From: Methanolobus vulcani
GTDB lineage: Archaea > Halobacteriota > Methanosarcinia > Methanosarcinales > Methanosarcinaceae
Reading direction: 5' to 3'
Assembly: GCF_900100715.1 (NCBI RefSeq)
Contig: NZ_FNCA01000008.1
Coordinates: forward strand, 1 to 64,000
DNA: 64,000 bases
Part shown: positions 1-8,036 of the stretch, piece by piece
Layout: each line of letters opens with the position of its first letter
Numbering within the stretch: position 1 is the stretch's first letter
Position numbers and translations under genes: made by a program
The notes under the pieces: generated by a model
The model's database searches: none
The model's input: only the letters and a program-made list of their open reading frames with translations
Told to the model about the DNA's origin: nothing

Positions 1-1
1 T

Positions 2-337
2 GCTATTGATAGAGTTGGGAAAAGGTTCATCAACTGTTCTTTTGGCAGCAGAGGCACAGAAACTGGAATACAACTCTGGGACAAATTAAAGGATATTGAG
101 ATAAAAGAAGTCATGACGGATCACTGGAAAGCATATGCAGAGTTTCTTCCAGCGGCGATTCATACTCGATCCAAAGCAGAAACATATACTGTAGAAGGAT
201 ATAATAGTATATTTAGGCATTTTCTGGCAAGGTTGAGAAGAAAGTCCAAGTGTTATACAAAGAGTATTGAAATGCTGCGGTACTCTGTCCTACTGTTAAT
301 GAAATTCAGAAATAAAGAGTTAACTATATTTGAGTAA
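2..337 (+). mobile_element. IS1-family transposase, C-terminal part (5' end outside window)
   Basis: The reading frame is open from the window edge to a TAA at 337 and encodes about 111 residues. It carries an IS1/InsB-type DDE transposase C-terminus: DRVGKRF, then MTDHWKAYAEFLP, then the IS1 signature HFLARLRRKSKCYTKS. The start lies upstream of the window, so intactness cannot be judged. The right inverted repeat should lie in the ~40 bases before the yjbQ-like gene, but I cannot define it without the left end. The family call is firm; mobility is unknown. Confidence 0.8.
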
Positions 338-376
338 CAATGCCAATAATTCTATTAAGATCCAGAATAATATCAG

Positions 377-781
377 ATGGTAGTGACAACTATGCAGATC
401 AAGACTGGCAAGAGGATAGAGCTTATTGATATTACGGACAAAGTAAGAGAACAGTTAAAAGATACCGGAGTAAAGAATGGAATATGTGTAATAAGTACAA
501 AACACACAACAACCTCGATCATTATCAATGAGAATGAATCAGGTCTTGTGTCAGACATACTTGAATTGCTGGAGAAACTTGTTCCTGCACATGCCGGTTA
601 TGCTCATGACAGAATTGAGAACAATGCTGATGCACACTTAAAAGCGGTGTTGCTTGGAAGCAGTGAAACACTTCCGGTCATTGATGGCAATTTACATCTT
701 GGGACATGGCAGAGTATTTTCCTTGTAGAGATGGATGGTCCAAGGACAAGAGAGGTCACAGTTACTGTTATCAGTAGTTAA
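377..781 (+). CDS. YjbQ / UPF0047 family protein (secondary thiamine-phosphate synthase type)
   Basis: 134 residues, the usual length for this small trimeric family. Family signatures are visible: STKHTTTSIIINENESG near residue 42, a His-Asp-Arg-Ile-Glu-Asn stretch after position 75, and the C-terminal block GSSETLPVIDGNLHLGTWQS with its conserved HLGTWQ. E. coli YjbQ has weak thiamine-phosphate synthase activity, but the true cellular role is unsettled. A second ATG at 392 (MQIKTG) is an equally good start; neither has a clear Shine-Dalgarno sequence. The gene lies just downstream of the transposase and is not obviously in an operon. Confidence 0.85.
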   Translation: MVVTTMQIKTGKRIELIDITDKVREQLKDTGVKNGICVISTKHTTTSIIINENESGLVSDILELLEKLVPAHAGYAHDRIENNADAHLKAVLLGSSETLPVIDGNLHLGTWQSIFLVEMDGPRTREVTVTVISS

Positions 782-872
782 TGAGACGCATGAGCTGCAT
801 AAATCTGATCATCTGATGGTAACTGATGCAGTAAAAAGAAAAAGAAAAGAACTGAATCAGTTTTATATTTTA

Positions 873-1070
873 TTACTCTGACTTTTCGTAGTCAGCGTGT
901 GCATAGAAGCATCTCTTTGGAGTGCAGACCGCATCTGCGCTCTTGAGTGTTTTGAGGATCTTGCTGACCTCTTTGCTTTCAAGACCTGTTGCTTCAGCAA
1001 TCTCTCCAGGTCTCATTGGCTTTCCAGCATCCTTAAGTGCGTCAAGTACTTTCTGTTCATCATCTGCCAT
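873..1070 (-). CDS. small winged-helix DNA-binding protein (65 aa)
   Basis: Almost the whole 65-residue protein is one helix-turn-helix: EQKVLDALKDAGKPMRPGEI, then AEATGLESKEVSKILKTLKS, then a short wing ending in CTPKRCFYAH. This pattern matches archaeal MarR/ArsR-like mini-regulators. The ATG at 1070 has AGGAG eight bases upstream, so the start is well supported. Two cysteines (VCTPKRC) sit in the wing and could bind metal or respond to redox; that is inference. The target is unknown. It lies downstream of the HIT gene on the same strand. Confidence 0.75.
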   Translation of the reverse strand: MADDEQKVLDALKDAGKPMRPGEIAEATGLESKEVSKILKTLKSADAVCTPKRCFYAHADYEKSE

Positions 1071-1181
1071 ATTTTATTCTCCTACAATTATTTTACCATA
1101 AACGTGATTGTGAAATAAATAGTTGATGCAATTGATTGTGCTATTTTTCCCAGATATTTGAATCGGATGTTCAGATGCGAT

Positions 1182-1595
1182 TTAAAATGAGTTCCTGAGC
1201 TTTTCAGCAAGTTCAGCAATGTTGTCTGTGGATGGATGAAGTTCCACGATGGTGTGCATATTCCCTTCTCCGTCACCTGCACGTCTTGGAATAATGTGAA
1301 CGTGCACATGTGGCACTGTCTGTCCGGCTATCTCCCCGTTGTTTATACCAATATTCATCCCTTCAAGTTCCAGTGTTTTTCCCACTGTCTTTGCAATCTT
1401 ATTAACTGAAGCAAACAGGCTGGCAGCCTCGTCCTCACTCATATCAGTGAATTTTCCAAAATGCTTTTTCGGAAGCACAATTGTGTGTCCCTCTGCACAG
1501 GGATAGATATCCAGAAACGCATAAACAAAATCATCTTCATATACTTTATGTGAAGGAATTTCACCGGCAACGATCTTACAGAACAGACAATCCAT
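1182..1595 (-). CDS. HIT family hydrolase (histidine triad)
   Basis: 137 residues. N-terminal MDCLFCKIVAGEIPSHKVYE and the catalytic triad motif HVHVHII near residue 97 are diagnostic of the HINT/HIT branch, which hydrolyses nucleoside phosphoramidates or adenylated small molecules. The DCLFCKI pair of cysteines is the Zn-associated N-terminal motif common in prokaryotic HIT proteins. A longer frame exists from a GTG at 1604, but GAGGGTGAT lies properly spaced before the ATG at 1595, so I take MDCLFC as the start. The exact substrate cannot be told from sequence. Confidence 0.9.
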   Translation of the reverse strand: MDCLFCKIVAGEIPSHKVYEDDFVYAFLDIYPCAEGHTIVLPKKHFGKFTDMSEDEAASLFASVNKIAKTVGKTLELEGMNIGINNGEIAGQTVPHVHVHIIPRRAGDGEGNMHTIVELHPSTDNIAELAEKLRNSF

Positions 1596-1720
1596 ATATA
1601 TCACCCTCTTCCTTTGAGGCTCTGGATATTTAATTATTGTTGTTGATTTGTTTTTTGTAAGCGTTAGTTTGTTTCTATATTAATTAAATTGATTTTAACT
1701 AAAAACATTCATCTTTTTAT

Positions 1721-2254
1721 TCAAGCTTGTGATACCAATATATTTAGTGAATTAACGAAACTTTCTACATTATTTTTATCTAAAAAGGAAACTTCATTTG
1801 TTATGGATTGTCCGCCGGTGTTGTATATTGTGAAAGTTGTAGTATAGCAATTAAGGATGCCAAATAATCCCAAAAGAAGTAAAATTACTAAAAGGGATTG
1901 AATTAGTATTGATAGAAAAGCCAAACCTTCGATTGAAGGATTAAATATTAAATTTATTCCTAATATATCTAAGGCTACCAGTAATATTTTTGGCGATAAA
2001 ATACAGAGTGTACCAATAATAAATCTTTCTGGATATAATTTATTTGATACTGTAACAGATGCTATTGTTTTTAATGGTTGGGTTATTTTTGTTTTTCCTA
2101 AAGGAATGCTATTGAATGCATATGTGTTATGTTTGCTTCCAAATAAATTCTTACTTGTTATCCAATAATTTGCTTTAATCCAAAAAAACAATATATTTAT
2201 TCTGAAACTATAATATGTTAATATGTTTTCTTTGTCGTTAAATAAATTGTCCAT
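1721..2254 (-). CDS. hypothetical membrane protein (177 aa)
   Basis: Family not recognised. The protein has a polar N-terminal third and two strongly hydrophobic segments, around residues 82-100 (FIIGTLCILSPKILLVALDI) and 113-137 (LAFLSILIQSLLVILLLLGL), followed by a polar C-terminal domain of about 40 residues. The ATG at 2254 has GGTGA four bases upstream. Base composition is markedly more AT-rich than the flanking HIT and SfsA genes, with many ATA/AAT codons, which suggests recent acquisition or weak codon selection. Function unknown. Confidence 0.6.
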   Translation of the reverse strand: MDNLFNDKENILTYYSFRINILFFWIKANYWITSKNLFGSKHNTYAFNSIPLGKTKITQPLKTIASVTVSNKLYPERFIIGTLCILSPKILLVALDILGINLIFNPSIEGLAFLSILIQSLLVILLLLGLFGILNCYTTTFTIYNTGGQSITNEVSFLDKNNVESFVNSLNILVSQA

Positions 2255-2424
2255 ATGTTCACCAAAAATACGATGGTGAATATATTTTGATTCTCATATA
2301 AATTTGTTATCATGAGAACTATAATGTAGTTAATATAATAGTGTGTTGATTCACATGGAGAAAAGAATACCTCAGGCAGAGTTACTAAATACCTTTCCTA
2401 TAATCATTAAAGAGAGGGTTATAG

Positions 2425-3039
2425 TTGATCTTGATACGAAAATATGTAGTTATTGTACTTTTGATCGTTCTGGCGCTGGTTTCAGTCACATATCTGGACA
2501 TCGGATTAAAATCAAGCATCACAAGTTCGGATTCGTCCGTAAGTGCATATTCCAGTGGTAACAAAACAGATCTGTCCAGTGATATTATCCTTTACGTTCA
2601 TCAGCAAAATGCAAACACCAATATACTGGAAAAAGAACTTGTCAGTTCCCTTGAAGAATACGGCTACTCAGTAACAGTTGTGAATGAAATAAAAGATGAT
2701 TATGCTTCACAGTTTGCGTTCGTGAATATCGTCAGCATAAGTAGATCCTATACACCTGTGTATTCAAGCTCCGATAGTCAGGTACGCTTCGGATTTTCTT
2801 CAACAGGTGAAACTAAATATCTCGATATTACAGGAAAAGATACACAAAAGACAGTTGTTTTCTCGTCAAATGATGGTTATTCCTACAATCTACTTATTCA
2901 GGGAGATATAACCCTGCATGATAAGACAAAAGGACTTTTCACTTATAGGTCATACCAGAACCACATTGAAAAAGAGATAGCAAAATCCGTTGCTTCCCAG
3001 CTTGATTCACAGTTAAGGGCACAGATGATCTCCAGTTAA
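2425..3039 (+). CDS. membrane-anchored exported protein of unknown function (204 aa)
   Basis: One N-terminal hydrophobic segment (residues 6-24, YVVIVLLIVLALVSVTYL) is followed by a Ser-rich linker and an extracytoplasmic domain of about 150 residues with alternating beta-like and helical stretches (ILYVHQQNANTNILEKELVS; EEYGYSVTVV). It looks like a signal anchor or uncleaved signal peptide. The start is a TTG at 2425 with AGGG six bases upstream; a TTG at 2431 is possible. No enzyme motif is visible. It ends 43 bases before sfsA on the same strand and may be co-transcribed with it. Confidence 0.6.
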   Translation: MILIRKYVVIVLLIVLALVSVTYLDIGLKSSITSSDSSVSAYSSGNKTDLSSDIILYVHQQNANTNILEKELVSSLEEYGYSVTVVNEIKDDYASQFAFVNIVSISRSYTPVYSSSDSQVRFGFSSTGETKYLDITGKDTQKTVVFSSNDGYSYNLLIQGDITLHDKTKGLFTYRSYQNHIEKEIAKSVASQLDSQLRAQMISS

Positions 3040-3082
3040 TAGTTGTTTGACAGTCAGACATTCCGCGAATTAAGGTATAATT

Positions 3083-3844
3083 ATGACACAGAATGCTTCT
3101 TCCCCGTCCAGTACATCTCAAAAAGTCCTCAACATCCAAACTGATGTTGAAGGCACACTTATTGAAAGGCCAAATCGTTTTCTGGCCATCGTCGAGATCG
3201 ATGTGAACGGAACCAAAAGTCAGGAAAAGGTACACGTCCATGACCCTGGAAGGCTCATTGACATACTATATCCGGGAAACCGGGTGCTGCTTAGAAAAGC
3301 CAGCAATCCGAAAAGAAAAACCAGCTGGGATATGATAGCCGGAAGGTCCGGGAATAACTGGATCCTCATTAACTCTGCATTTCACAGGCAGCTATCCGAA
3401 TGGGTGATTGAGAATAACATCATTGACCTTTTAAGTAATGCAGATACCGTTCTGCCGGAGCAGAAATTCGGAGAGAGCAGGCTTGACTATCTCTTAATGA
3501 AAGGGGACACAGATATCTGGATCGAGGTCAAAGGTTGCACACTGGCAGAAAGAAAAACAGCATCTTTTCCCGATGCACCAACAACCCGCGGAAAACGCCA
3601 CCTTGATGAACTTATCAAAGCCAGGTCAGAGGGCCACGAAGCTGCAATCCTCATTCTCATATTCAGACCAGAAGCAGAATGCTTTACAGCAAATGGAATA
3701 ATTGACCCGGATTTTGCTCAAGCATTTGAAAAAGCACTGGAAGCCGGTGTTAATGTGTTTCCACTTTTGTTCTCATTCGAGAATAACACGGTTATATATC
3801 ACTCACAACTTCCGTTCTGCAAGAACGTCCTTTACAAAAAATAA
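3083..3844 (+). CDS. sfsA: SfsA family protein (DNA/RNA nuclease-like)
   Basis: 253 residues, close to the family's ~235. It has the SfsA N-terminal OB-like part (RPNRFLAIVEIDVNG, then HVHDPGRLIDILYPGNRVLL) and the PD-(D/E)xK-like C-terminal core (FGESRLDYLL, then WIEVKGCTLAE, then FPDAPTTRGKRHLDELIKA). E. coli SfsA was named for sugar-fermentation stimulation, but the fold is nuclease-like; the role in archaea is not established. The ATG at 3083 has AAGGT six bases upstream. The first ~20 Ser/Thr-rich residues exceed the usual start, so a slightly later start is possible. Confidence 0.9.
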   Translation: MTQNASSPSSTSQKVLNIQTDVEGTLIERPNRFLAIVEIDVNGTKSQEKVHVHDPGRLIDILYPGNRVLLRKASNPKRKTSWDMIAGRSGNNWILINSAFHRQLSEWVIENNIIDLLSNADTVLPEQKFGESRLDYLLMKGDTDIWIEVKGCTLAERKTASFPDAPTTRGKRHLDELIKARSEGHEAAILILIFRPEAECFTANGIIDPDFAQAFEKALEAGVNVFPLLFSFENNTVIYHSQLPFCKNVLYKK

Positions 3845-3860
3845 ATTGTAATAATAACAT

Positions 3861-5240
3861 TCATTTATCATTAACCAGCCAGCAGTGACAATTTGCCTGG
3901 AAAATATCCCTTCTTGTGAAATTAGCCGCAATGCAGCTTCCCCTGCACACAGGAAGCCACTGACAACGACTGCATTCACCTTTCATGTCCGAGGCTTTCA
4001 GGCTCCTGAAATAATTAAGGAAACGTGAATTATCCCATATCCACCGGAAAGACCGGTCTTTCACATTCTCAACATCTGCCCCCTCAAAATAGTTACATGG
4101 AAGCACATCACCTCTTGAAGTGACCGTGCAATATCCTATGGCACCATCACATCCGATCCTTATGTCAGTATCAATCTCAATCTCATGTTCTGGAATTGGT
4201 CGGAAAGTACACTCAAATTCCATGGGTGCGATCTCAGGACCATCAGATTCTCTTTTACTGAGAAGGAATTCTGTCAGCTTCCGCATCCTTGCGGGTTTTA
4301 CTTCCAGGTCAAAAGCACCTGTTCCACGTCCGGAAGGAACAAAAGGCAGGATTCTGAATGTCTGCACTCCAAGTTCTTTCCCCAGTTCATAGGTTTCAGG
4401 GATATTATCTATATTCATTGTGGTTACTGCGGCTGCCAGTGTGACAGGAACACCGGCTTTTACCAGCAGTTTAATTCCCTTCACTGTTTTTTCCCACGAA
4501 CCTGAAGACTGCCGAAAATCATCATGAATCTCAGGTACGCTTGAATCAAGGCTCACCTGCGCCCTCGCTCCGATATTTGCAAGTTTCTCAGCAGCATCCT
4601 CATCAATCAGCGTTCCGTTGGTGGCTACCTGTATCATTATATTTTTGGAAGCGGCATATTCTGCTATATCGAAAAAGTCCTTTCTTATCATAGGCTCGCC
4701 GCCGCTTAGTATCAACTGGCCGACTTCAAAATCAGCAAACTCATCGATAAGCCTGCAACAATCATCAAAGCTCAGCTCATCGCTGCATTCCTCTCCAGCA
4801 CTTACAACGCAATGTCTGCATCTGAGATTACATTTTGATGTAAGGTCCCAGAGCACACCAGCAGGAGCAGGGACTTTCCAATAGTTCATCCTTTCATTGC
4901 GCCACCACAAAAGTCCTCGATAGGTGAGTTCATCAAGTACCGGTTTGCTTTTCTCCATCACAGTGTCCCGGTCAGAATGAAAAGATGTACTCAATTGTGC
5001 AGTGATCTCGTCAAGTGTCCGGTACCCGTCACACATTTTAAGCAGCCAGTATGCAGCTTCATTCAATTCCTGTATTTCAGAACTGAGAGGGTCTTCTGTT
5101 ATCCAGATATCATCTTCTTTCCTTATCCTGAAAGGAAAATAAGGGACAGCAGATCTATCCGGAAGGCCACTGCCAAAAGCCATTCCAGCATCTATATTAT
5201 ATGCATCTGCTGTCAATGTGCCGGACTGCTTTTCTATCAC
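3861..5240 (-). CDS. radical SAM / SPASM peptide-modifying enzyme with N-terminal PqqD-like domain
   Basis: 459 residues. Residues ~35-115 look like a PqqD-type RiPP recognition element (DIWITEDPLSSEIQELNEAA, then LLKMCDGYRTLDEIT). The radical SAM core starts with C137-x3-C141-x2-C144 (CNLRCRHC), followed by LILSGGEPMIRKDFF. The C-terminal ~90 residues are a cysteine-rich SPASM region (GYCTVTSRGDVLPCNYFEG; CSRCQWLPVCRGSCIA) that would bind auxiliary Fe-S clusters. The GTG start at 5240 overlaps the stop of the upstream M4 peptidase gene (GTGA), so the two are translationally coupled. PqqD + rSAM + SPASM in one chain is the architecture of ribosomal-peptide maturases; AhbC/D-like haem enzymes share the fold but lack this context. 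The substrate is inferred, not shown. Confidence 0.88.
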   Translation of the reverse strand: MIEKQSGTLTADAYNIDAGMAFGSGLPDRSAVPYFPFRIRKEDDIWITEDPLSSEIQELNEAAYWLLKMCDGYRTLDEITAQLSTSFHSDRDTVMEKSKPVLDELTYRGLLWWRNERMNYWKVPAPAGVLWDLTSKCNLRCRHCVVSAGEECSDELSFDDCCRLIDEFADFEVGQLILSGGEPMIRKDFFDIAEYAASKNIMIQVATNGTLIDEDAAEKLANIGARAQVSLDSSVPEIHDDFRQSSGSWEKTVKGIKLLVKAGVPVTLAAAVTTMNIDNIPETYELGKELGVQTFRILPFVPSGRGTGAFDLEVKPARMRKLTEFLLSKRESDGPEIAPMEFECTFRPIPEHEIEIDTDIRIGCDGAIGYCTVTSRGDVLPCNYFEGADVENVKDRSFRWIWDNSRFLNYFRSLKASDMKGECSRCQWLPVCRGSCIAANFTRRDIFQANCHCWLVNDK

Positions 5241-7348
5241 TTGATTTCCCCAAGCATCACAAGTGTCTTCTTTCTCCAGTCATGTATCCTGTTTTCTGAT
5301 ATTCCAAGTGTCTTTGAAAGTTCAGCTACCTTTTTTGCATCCTCTGTTGCTTTCAGGAAGTCTCCAAGTGTTGAAATTGATCTTCCCTTGAAAAGGGTTG
5401 AAGTTTCAGGTCCGATACCGACGATCTCTATGATGTCAGTTTTCAGTGTAATGACCGGGTTCTTGACACGTATGTATGGGTCATATGGCAACGGGTCCGG
5501 TCCTGGCAGACATGAAAGTCCCGGAGATGGGGGACAGGCTATGTAAGGTGACGGTGGACAGATTACCATTGGTGATGGCGGGCATACAAAGTCCGGTGCA
5601 GGCGGGCAGATGTAAGGAGCAGGCGGACATACAAAGCCTGGTGCAGGAGGACATAGTACATGTGGTGACGGTGGACAGATCATCGGAGCTATCCAGCATG
5701 TGAATGGGCATATCACAGACGAACCTATTCCAACAGCAGCAAATGCATTGATTATGCTTGCTCTCCAGCGTGAATAATGCGGATTGGTTGCATATAGATC
5801 ATGAAGTGAATCCAGTACTGCATCCCTCATGTCGCTGAAATCCGAACTTGATACCAGATATGTTGTAAGTGCCTGATAATAGAGAAGCCCAAGCACATCA
5901 CGTCCAAGCCCCTCACATACCCTGATTCCTCTGTGCGTTCCGCCGGTGGCTATCAGGTAAGCGGCTTTGTTCATAATCCCACTGTTGATATGGACTCCAC
6001 CGTTATCCGAATATCCTGTATATTTGTCGTCCATGTGGTCTGGCTGATGACCTGCTCTGCAACTATCAAGTGGATTTGCAGGGTCATACTGTCCCCCGTT
6101 TGTCGGATCTTCCATATTACGCAGGGCTGGCGCTGTTGCAGGCAACCACGCATCTTCACCGATGAGCCAGTTACCGGATATCAGAGCACCGAAAACATCT
6201 GACATGGATTCGTTAAGTGCACCAGATTCATTACTATAGACCAGTCCGGCTGTATGTTCAGTAACTGCATGTGTCCATTCATGGGCTATAATGTCCAGTG
6301 CACAGAGTGAATCAAACCTTGATCCGTCACCGTTACCAACCTTTACATAACTGCCGTTCCACGTTGCATTGTTCCAGTTAGTTCCGCAGTTGGCGTAGAT
6401 ATGCATGTCAGCTCCTGCATCATCGTAACTATCACGTCCGTGTACGGTAAAGTAATAGTCGTAAACCATTCTTGTATAAAGATGACAATCAACGTCAGGC
6501 CCCTGTCCGGATGCAGACCAGTTATTATTGTCGTCTTCCGAAACAGGAGCAGGAGGATAGTCGCCGTTGGCATCATGGGTAATTACTCTTGCAGAACTTG
6601 GTACCCATTGATCCTCGAGCAGATATTTGGCTGTGCCATGATCGTGTAGTGTGTTGATGGTTACAGAACCTGCATATGTTCCGATTCCCGAACCAGTGGT
6701 CCTAGTGTGTCCCTGCTCGTTATTATATTTCCAGACCACTTTTCCGGTCAGTGCATCAACAAAATATTCCCATTTGGCAGGAGTGTCTTCACCGCCAAGA
6801 TCCTTGTCAATTCCGTTAACTGTAACATGCCATACCAGATGTGGTTCTTTCACAAACTGTGACAGTATCATCAGTGTAGGTTCTGCATGCAGTTTTTCTC
6901 TGGAATTGTTCCTGTCATCTCCAAGAACGGTCTTCAATGCCTCTTTTCCTGTTACCTTTGCCTTGTCCGGCAGATCAATTTCAGGAGTTAGCTTTCCAGT
7001 CGTTCCTTTAATATTATCATCGGCATCTATATGGACTATTATCTCACTGCCAAAAACAGGCAGTTCTTTGTAGACCTGCTGCATACGCACATGTCTGGCG
7101 CCGATACGGTCAGTATCGATCCTTTTAACAAGCATTTCCTTGCTGACAGAATTTAGCAGATAAAGGTCTTTGTTAACTTCCATAAATTCGATGGCAGCCT
7201 TTCCCGGATCCTTCTGTTCAGATTTTGCAAGCAAGCCTTTGAGTCTAAGTGGAATGCCGGTACGTTCATCCCATTTAACATCTACGTTCTCATCGAAGAT
7301 TTTCAGCTTATCGAGTATGTCTTTTTGTTTCCTGACAGGTTCATACAT
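5237..7348 (-). CDS. M4 (thermolysin-type) metallopeptidase with Cys-Pro-Pro repeat tail and HhH-like C-terminus
   Basis: 703 residues. Residues ~10-200 are an FTP/PepSY propeptide. The catalytic domain has HEWTH at 356-360, the third zinc ligand E380 in GALNESMSD, and the general-acid region GGVHINSGI with H453. After the usual M4 C-terminal helices the chain continues into an eight-residue repeat (C547-C613): cysteines at 558, 566, 574, 581, 589, 597 and 605, all but one pair eight apart, each starting CPP[SA]P. The last ~65 residues resemble a helix-hairpin-helix domain (EIVGIGPETSTLFKGRSIST). No signal peptide is visible: the ATG at 7348, with GGGGGAG seven bases upstream, gives MYEPVRKQKD. 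That is odd for a thermolysin. It overlaps the radical SAM gene by four bases, so the Cys repeat is a candidate substrate; a disulfide- or metal-binding stalk is the alternative. Confidence 0.9.
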   Translation of the reverse strand: MYEPVRKQKDILDKLKIFDENVDVKWDERTGIPLRLKGLLAKSEQKDPGKAAIEFMEVNKDLYLLNSVSKEMLVKRIDTDRIGARHVRMQQVYKELPVFGSEIIVHIDADDNIKGTTGKLTPEIDLPDKAKVTGKEALKTVLGDDRNNSREKLHAEPTLMILSQFVKEPHLVWHVTVNGIDKDLGGEDTPAKWEYFVDALTGKVVWKYNNEQGHTRTTGSGIGTYAGSVTINTLHDHGTAKYLLEDQWVPSSARVITHDANGDYPPAPVSEDDNNNWSASGQGPDVDCHLYTRMVYDYYFTVHGRDSYDDAGADMHIYANCGTNWNNATWNGSYVKVGNGDGSRFDSLCALDIIAHEWTHAVTEHTAGLVYSNESGALNESMSDVFGALISGNWLIGEDAWLPATAPALRNMEDPTNGGQYDPANPLDSCRAGHQPDHMDDKYTGYSDNGGVHINSGIMNKAAYLIATGGTHRGIRVCEGLGRDVLGLLYYQALTTYLVSSSDFSDMRDAVLDSLHDLYATNPHYSRWRASIINAFAAVGIGSSVICPFTCWIAPMICPPSPHVLCPPAPGFVCPPAPYICPPAPDFVCPPSPMVICPPSPYIACPPSPGLSCLPGPDPLPYDPYIRVKNPVITLKTDIIEIVGIGPETSTLFKGRSISTLGDFLKATEDAKKVAELSKTLGISENRIHDWRKKTLVMLGEIK
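5498..5710 (-). repeat. tandem 24-bp (8-codon) repeat encoding CPP[SA]Pxxx
   Basis: About seven units in frame inside the M4 peptidase gene, each encoding Cys-Pro-Pro-Ser/Ala-Pro followed by two or three mostly hydrophobic residues (HVL, GFV, YI, DFV, MVI, YIA, GLS). One unit is one codon short. The DNA copies have diverged at synonymous positions while the CPPxP motif is kept, which suggests selection on the peptide rather than a fresh slippage expansion. Confidence 0.85.
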
Positions 7349-7567
7349 TACCTATCTCCCCCTGTATAGTTTCCACTATCCTGATCACACTTCAGTCAGG
7401 GCAAATGAAAAAGATTGCAGACCTTTCCTGGAGCACCCCCGCCCGGCCAGATTCAGAACCTTCCCCTATCCTTATTACCCTAATTATAAATTCCCGCTAA
7501 TAATCTATAAAGTTTGCTCTGGGATTCAGTTCAATATATTAAAATAAGTGAAAATAAGTAAAAAGAA

Positions 7568-7765
7568 TTAATCTTTTTTCTCTCTTTTTTTCTTCTCTTC
7601 TTCCTCAACTGTAGTATTGTCACACCATGCATCAACTTCAAGATCTGCTGCACTTTTGTTTTCATCATTTGAATCCGGTACTGTACACCATGTATCGATC
7701 TGTTCATCAAGGCTTGGTATCTCTATATCTTCAATTTCTTTCTTTTTAACATCCTTTTTGTCCAT
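7568..7765 (-). CDS. small acidic repeat peptide (65 aa), possible RiPP precursor
   Basis: The ATG at 7765 has a strong GGAGGT seven bases upstream, so this short gene is likely expressed. The peptide has a Lys-rich N-terminus (MDKKDVKKKEIEDIEIP), then two related units 21 residues apart, LDEQIDTWCTVPDSN and ADLEVDAWCDNTT, each with a Trp-Cys pair (W26-C27 and W47-C48), and a charged tail EEEEKKKREKKD. No known fold. It lies 219 bases upstream of, and on the same strand as, the M4 peptidase and the radical SAM/SPASM gene. Leader-plus-repeated-core layout suits a modified-peptide precursor, but that is inference. Confidence 0.65.
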   Translation of the reverse strand: MDKKDVKKKEIEDIEIPSLDEQIDTWCTVPDSNDENKSAADLEVDAWCDNTTVEEEEKKKREKKD

Positions 7766-8036
7766 TCTAAACCTCCGTTTTGGTTTAATTATACTATGTA
7801 TTCAAAGCATCTGTTTTGTTTTCCTGAAATTCTATCAGTCCTGAAGCTTAAAAAATGTTTTTACCGTGAAGAATCGATGAAAGAATGATACCAAATTATA
7901 TTAAGCTAAAAAAATGAATAATTCTGCAGGAAAATTATTAGTTCCGGGAAAAAATGGGGTAGTTATATCTATGGGAATGGAGTCAGGCTGCTAAAGTTGA
8001 AAAAGGGTTGGTATAAATCATTTAATGGAGATTGTT

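Noticed and set aside
897-1118. Open frame opposite the small winged-helix gene
   Set aside because: Shadow of the minus-strand gene, which has a good ribosome site and HTH pattern.
3861-5240. Assignment of the radical SAM protein as a haem-biosynthesis enzyme (AhbC/AhbD-like)
   Set aside because: The PqqD-like N-terminus and coupling to the peptidase point to peptide modification instead.
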